Shown here piece after piece: positions 62,409 to 64,000 of a DNA stretch of 64,000 nucleotides. The translations under genes and the position numbers were made by a program. Under the pieces are notes generated by a model. The model searched no databases, was not told the DNA's origin, and was given only the letters and a program-made list of their open reading frames with translations. Positions within the stretch are counted from its first letter, which is position 1. Each line of letters opens with the position of its first letter. The DNA lies in the NCBI GenBank assembly GCA_964252015.1, contig CAXULW010000012.1, positions 42,257-106,256 on the forward strand, in the 5' to 3' direction. The DNA comes from CAXSBR01 sp964252015. GTDB taxonomy: Bacteria; Actinomycetota; Actinomycetes; Mycobacteriales; Jatrophihabitantaceae.

Positions 62409-63315
62409 CGCGGTCGCCGGTGACCCGGTTGCCGTGGTGCTCCCAAGTGTTGACCGCCTGCAACACCCCGTGCGCGGTGCCCGCCCAGGGCGCGACGCGC
62501 GGGTCGTAGCGGTACAGCTTGTCCAGCGCGTCGATTTTGTTCCGGGCGTTGGTCAGCGACCGCCCGGTCAGCTCCTTACCGGCCACCGTGGTCGGCACGA
62601 TTGTTGCTGACCTCGGTCTCGCACAGCTGCTTGACCTCGGCCGCGAACTCGTCGGCCAGCGTGTAGACCATCTGCAGCGCTTGGCGGGCCTCGCCGATGC
62701 GCAGCTGCGAGTAGCGGGAGTGCTTGACTTTGTGCTGCTGGCCCGTCTCGCCCAGCGCGCATTCCCGGGTGTTGTCGCACACGGTGTCGGTGATCGTGCG
62801 CTTGAACGTGGTGCTGATCGAGCCGTCGAAGCTGGTCGTGGCCAGCAGGTTCGGCCGGAACGCCACCCCCTCCGGGGTAGTGATCGTGTCCGGGACGCTG
62901 ATCTCCACCCAGGCGATCACGCCGCCCTTGAGCAGCCCGGCCGAGCTGATACCCAGGTCGGCGTCGAGGATGGTGGCGACCTCATCCAGCAGCCACGGCT
63001 TGTACTGGTGCATGTCATAGCCGTCCTTGAACAGCCCCATCACCTCGCCGGTGACGACGTCGTTGCGGGCAATGGCCTGCCGATCGGGCATGACCACCCA
63101 CCGCGCCGGCGCCCCGTCGTCGTTCAGGTGCGTCATGGTCTGCACGTCGGCTGGGACCTCGACCGCGACGCGGCGCGACTCGGCCTCCCAGTGGAACAGC
63201 CGGCGAACCACGTCCTCGACCGGGATCTGGCCGGGGTAGTGGTTCGACTCGTCACCCTGCAGCTCGGCCTTGTAGTGCCAGGCGTGACCGCGGTGGTCGA
63301 GCCAGCATCAGGTCG
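62389..63315 (-). pseudogene. DUF932 (TIGR03299-like) protein, truncated and frameshifted
   Basis: The visible start is RGHAWHYKAELQGDESNHYP; the first residues are missing. PVEDVVRRLFHWEAES, VVTGEVMGLFKDGYDMHQY, LLATTSFDGSISTTFKRTI, DTVCDNTRECAL, IGEARQALQMVYTLA are all DUF932 features. A one-base shift near 62596 separates the last 65 residues (GKELTGRSLTNARNKIDAL). These phage/plasmid proteins are of unknown function, often linked to defence or anti-defence. Confidence 0.7.
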
Positions 63316-63758
63316 GGCTGAAATGCTGCCGGAGGAGTCAAAAGCAGCTACTCACGGCGACGAATCTTCTCGGGCAGGGCCAACTTCGGGCACACGTCTT
63401 CCGAGGACCCAATTATCCCACATTGTGAGACTCATTGCAACCGGTAGCGACCGGCCGTCGCGCCCAGACGCCCACCTGAGGCCCCGACCGTCGCCGGAAA
63501 CCTGTGCGGTGCGACCGGGGGCGCCGTTCCCGTTCGCGCGGCTGCTACCCCCCGGGCCCGCGTAAATCCCCGGAGGCCACCGCGGCATTATGGGCGGCGT
63601 CGAGCACCTGGGCGGCGAGGGCGGGGTTGCAACCGTGCCCTCACCCGGCGCGGTCTGCGAGTGCACGCGTTTCCGTGAATGCACGTTGGATGCACGACGG
63701 CCCCGAGGATCAACGGGTGAGGTGCCTACAGGCCAGTAAATACGCAGATTAGTGAGGG
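63316..63758. other. no clear gene next to the tRNA remnant
   Basis: GC-rich frames exist on both strands, none with motifs or a good start. No integrase is recognisable here. Confidence 0.35.
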
Positions 63759-63805
63759 TGGGCGATGCAGGGATCGAACTCCTGACCCCTACCGTGTCAA
63801 GGTCG
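63759..63805 (-). tRNA. 3' part of tRNA-Val(GAC), possible attachment site
   Basis: Minus strand: CCTTGACACGG as anticodon arm with GAC, GGGGTC as variable region, GTTCGATCCC as T loop, ATCGCCCA as acceptor end. The 5' half (GGGCGAT, D arm) does not follow upstream and the T stem has a bulge. A tRNA 3' end without its 5' part is the usual scar of integration at a tRNA gene. CCA is not encoded. Confidence 0.6.
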
Positions 63806-64000
63806 CCTTTGTCCCGTCCCAAGCAATCTGGACCACGGAGGTCCGGAATCACGGGGGTGGTTCAGGTTTGTGGGACGGTCTGGCGGCTTGATCGGTCCCA
63901 ACTTTGTGGACCAACTCGATTTGCCGCGTGATCGGGTTCGTGGTCTGCGGAGTCGGGCGGGGCCAGGGTTTCGGGGAGCTGCCAGGGGCTGTCGGGTGGT
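63806..64000. other. end of window, flank of attachment site
   Basis: Contains GGACC-ACGGA-GGTCC (63830-63844) and several GTCCC/GGGAC words that could be integrase arm sites. No gene recognised. Confidence 0.3.

Noticed and set aside
63759..63830. A complete tRNA gene
   Set aside because: The 5' acceptor strand and D arm are missing upstream of the anticodon arm, and the T stem is imperfect.

Overview
The window is high-GC actinobacterial DNA. Its coding density, GTG/TTG starts, lipoproteins, SCO6880-type conjugation genes and Tad pilus cluster fit a filamentous or soil actinomycete; I cannot name the genus. Nearly everything looks like one large integrated element, or several nested ones. 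A conjugation backbone lies on the left, a pilus locus in the centre, and a long, decayed cassette-like region on the right ends near the 3' half of a tRNA-Val gene, a plausible attachment site.

Layout. (1) 0.3-3.3 kb: two lipoproteins and the remnant of a CD-NTase-SLATT (CBASS-like) defence operon. (2) 3.0-20.2 kb, minus strand: a type IV secretion/conjugation cluster. It encodes a VirD4/TraG-like coupling ATPase with its membrane partner, an NlpC/P60 hydrolase, a VirB4-like ATPase, an SCO6880-family protein, a TrbL/VirB6-like channel protein, a VirB8-like and a VirB2-like protein, a ParA-like ATPase and a putative regulator. The cluster is interrupted at about 6.3-8.8 kb by foreign, mostly broken genes: a methyltransferase, a rusA remnant, a DUF7336-like gene and an IS30-like fragment. 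(3) 21.2-22.9 kb: a compact three-gene operon headed by a TIGR04255-family protein. (4) 23.4-35.7 kb, minus strand: a complete Tad/Flp pilus locus with prepilin peptidase, LysM/BTAD protein, TadG/E-like pseudopilins, Flp pilin, TadC, TadB, TadA, TadZ-like and CpaB-like proteins and two secreted proteins. (5) 36.0-37.0 kb: divergent XRE repressor-like and excisionase-like genes, a typical control switch of an integrative element. (6) 37.1-60.8 kb: the most unusual part. At least twelve fragments of one serine resolvase gene, all on the minus strand, alternate with ten fragments of one RusA-type Holliday-junction resolvase gene, all on the plus strand. Small unrelated cargo genes lie between them: small membrane proteins, lipoproteins, I78-inhibitor-like proteins, a barstar, an ECF sigma/anti-sigma pair and unknowns. 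The recurrent unit is rusA 3' end > < cargo < resolvase 3' end. Only the rightmost resolvase is intact. (7) 61.4-63.3 kb: a decayed DUF932 (TIGR03299-like) gene with small downstream partners. (8) 63.76-63.81 kb: the tRNA-Val(GAC) 3' fragment.

How it fits together. The coupling protein, VirB4-like ATPase, SCO6880 and TrbL-like proteins would form a DNA-transfer channel. The Tad pilus could provide attachment, and the XRE/Xis pair could control excision. The right half reads as a repository built by repeated insertion, duplication and deletion around a rusA/resolvase module. Many genes there carry single-base frameshifts or stops while the conjugation and Tad genes are intact, so the damage looks like real decay rather than poor sequence. 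Fragment edges are by eye and approximate to about 10 bases.
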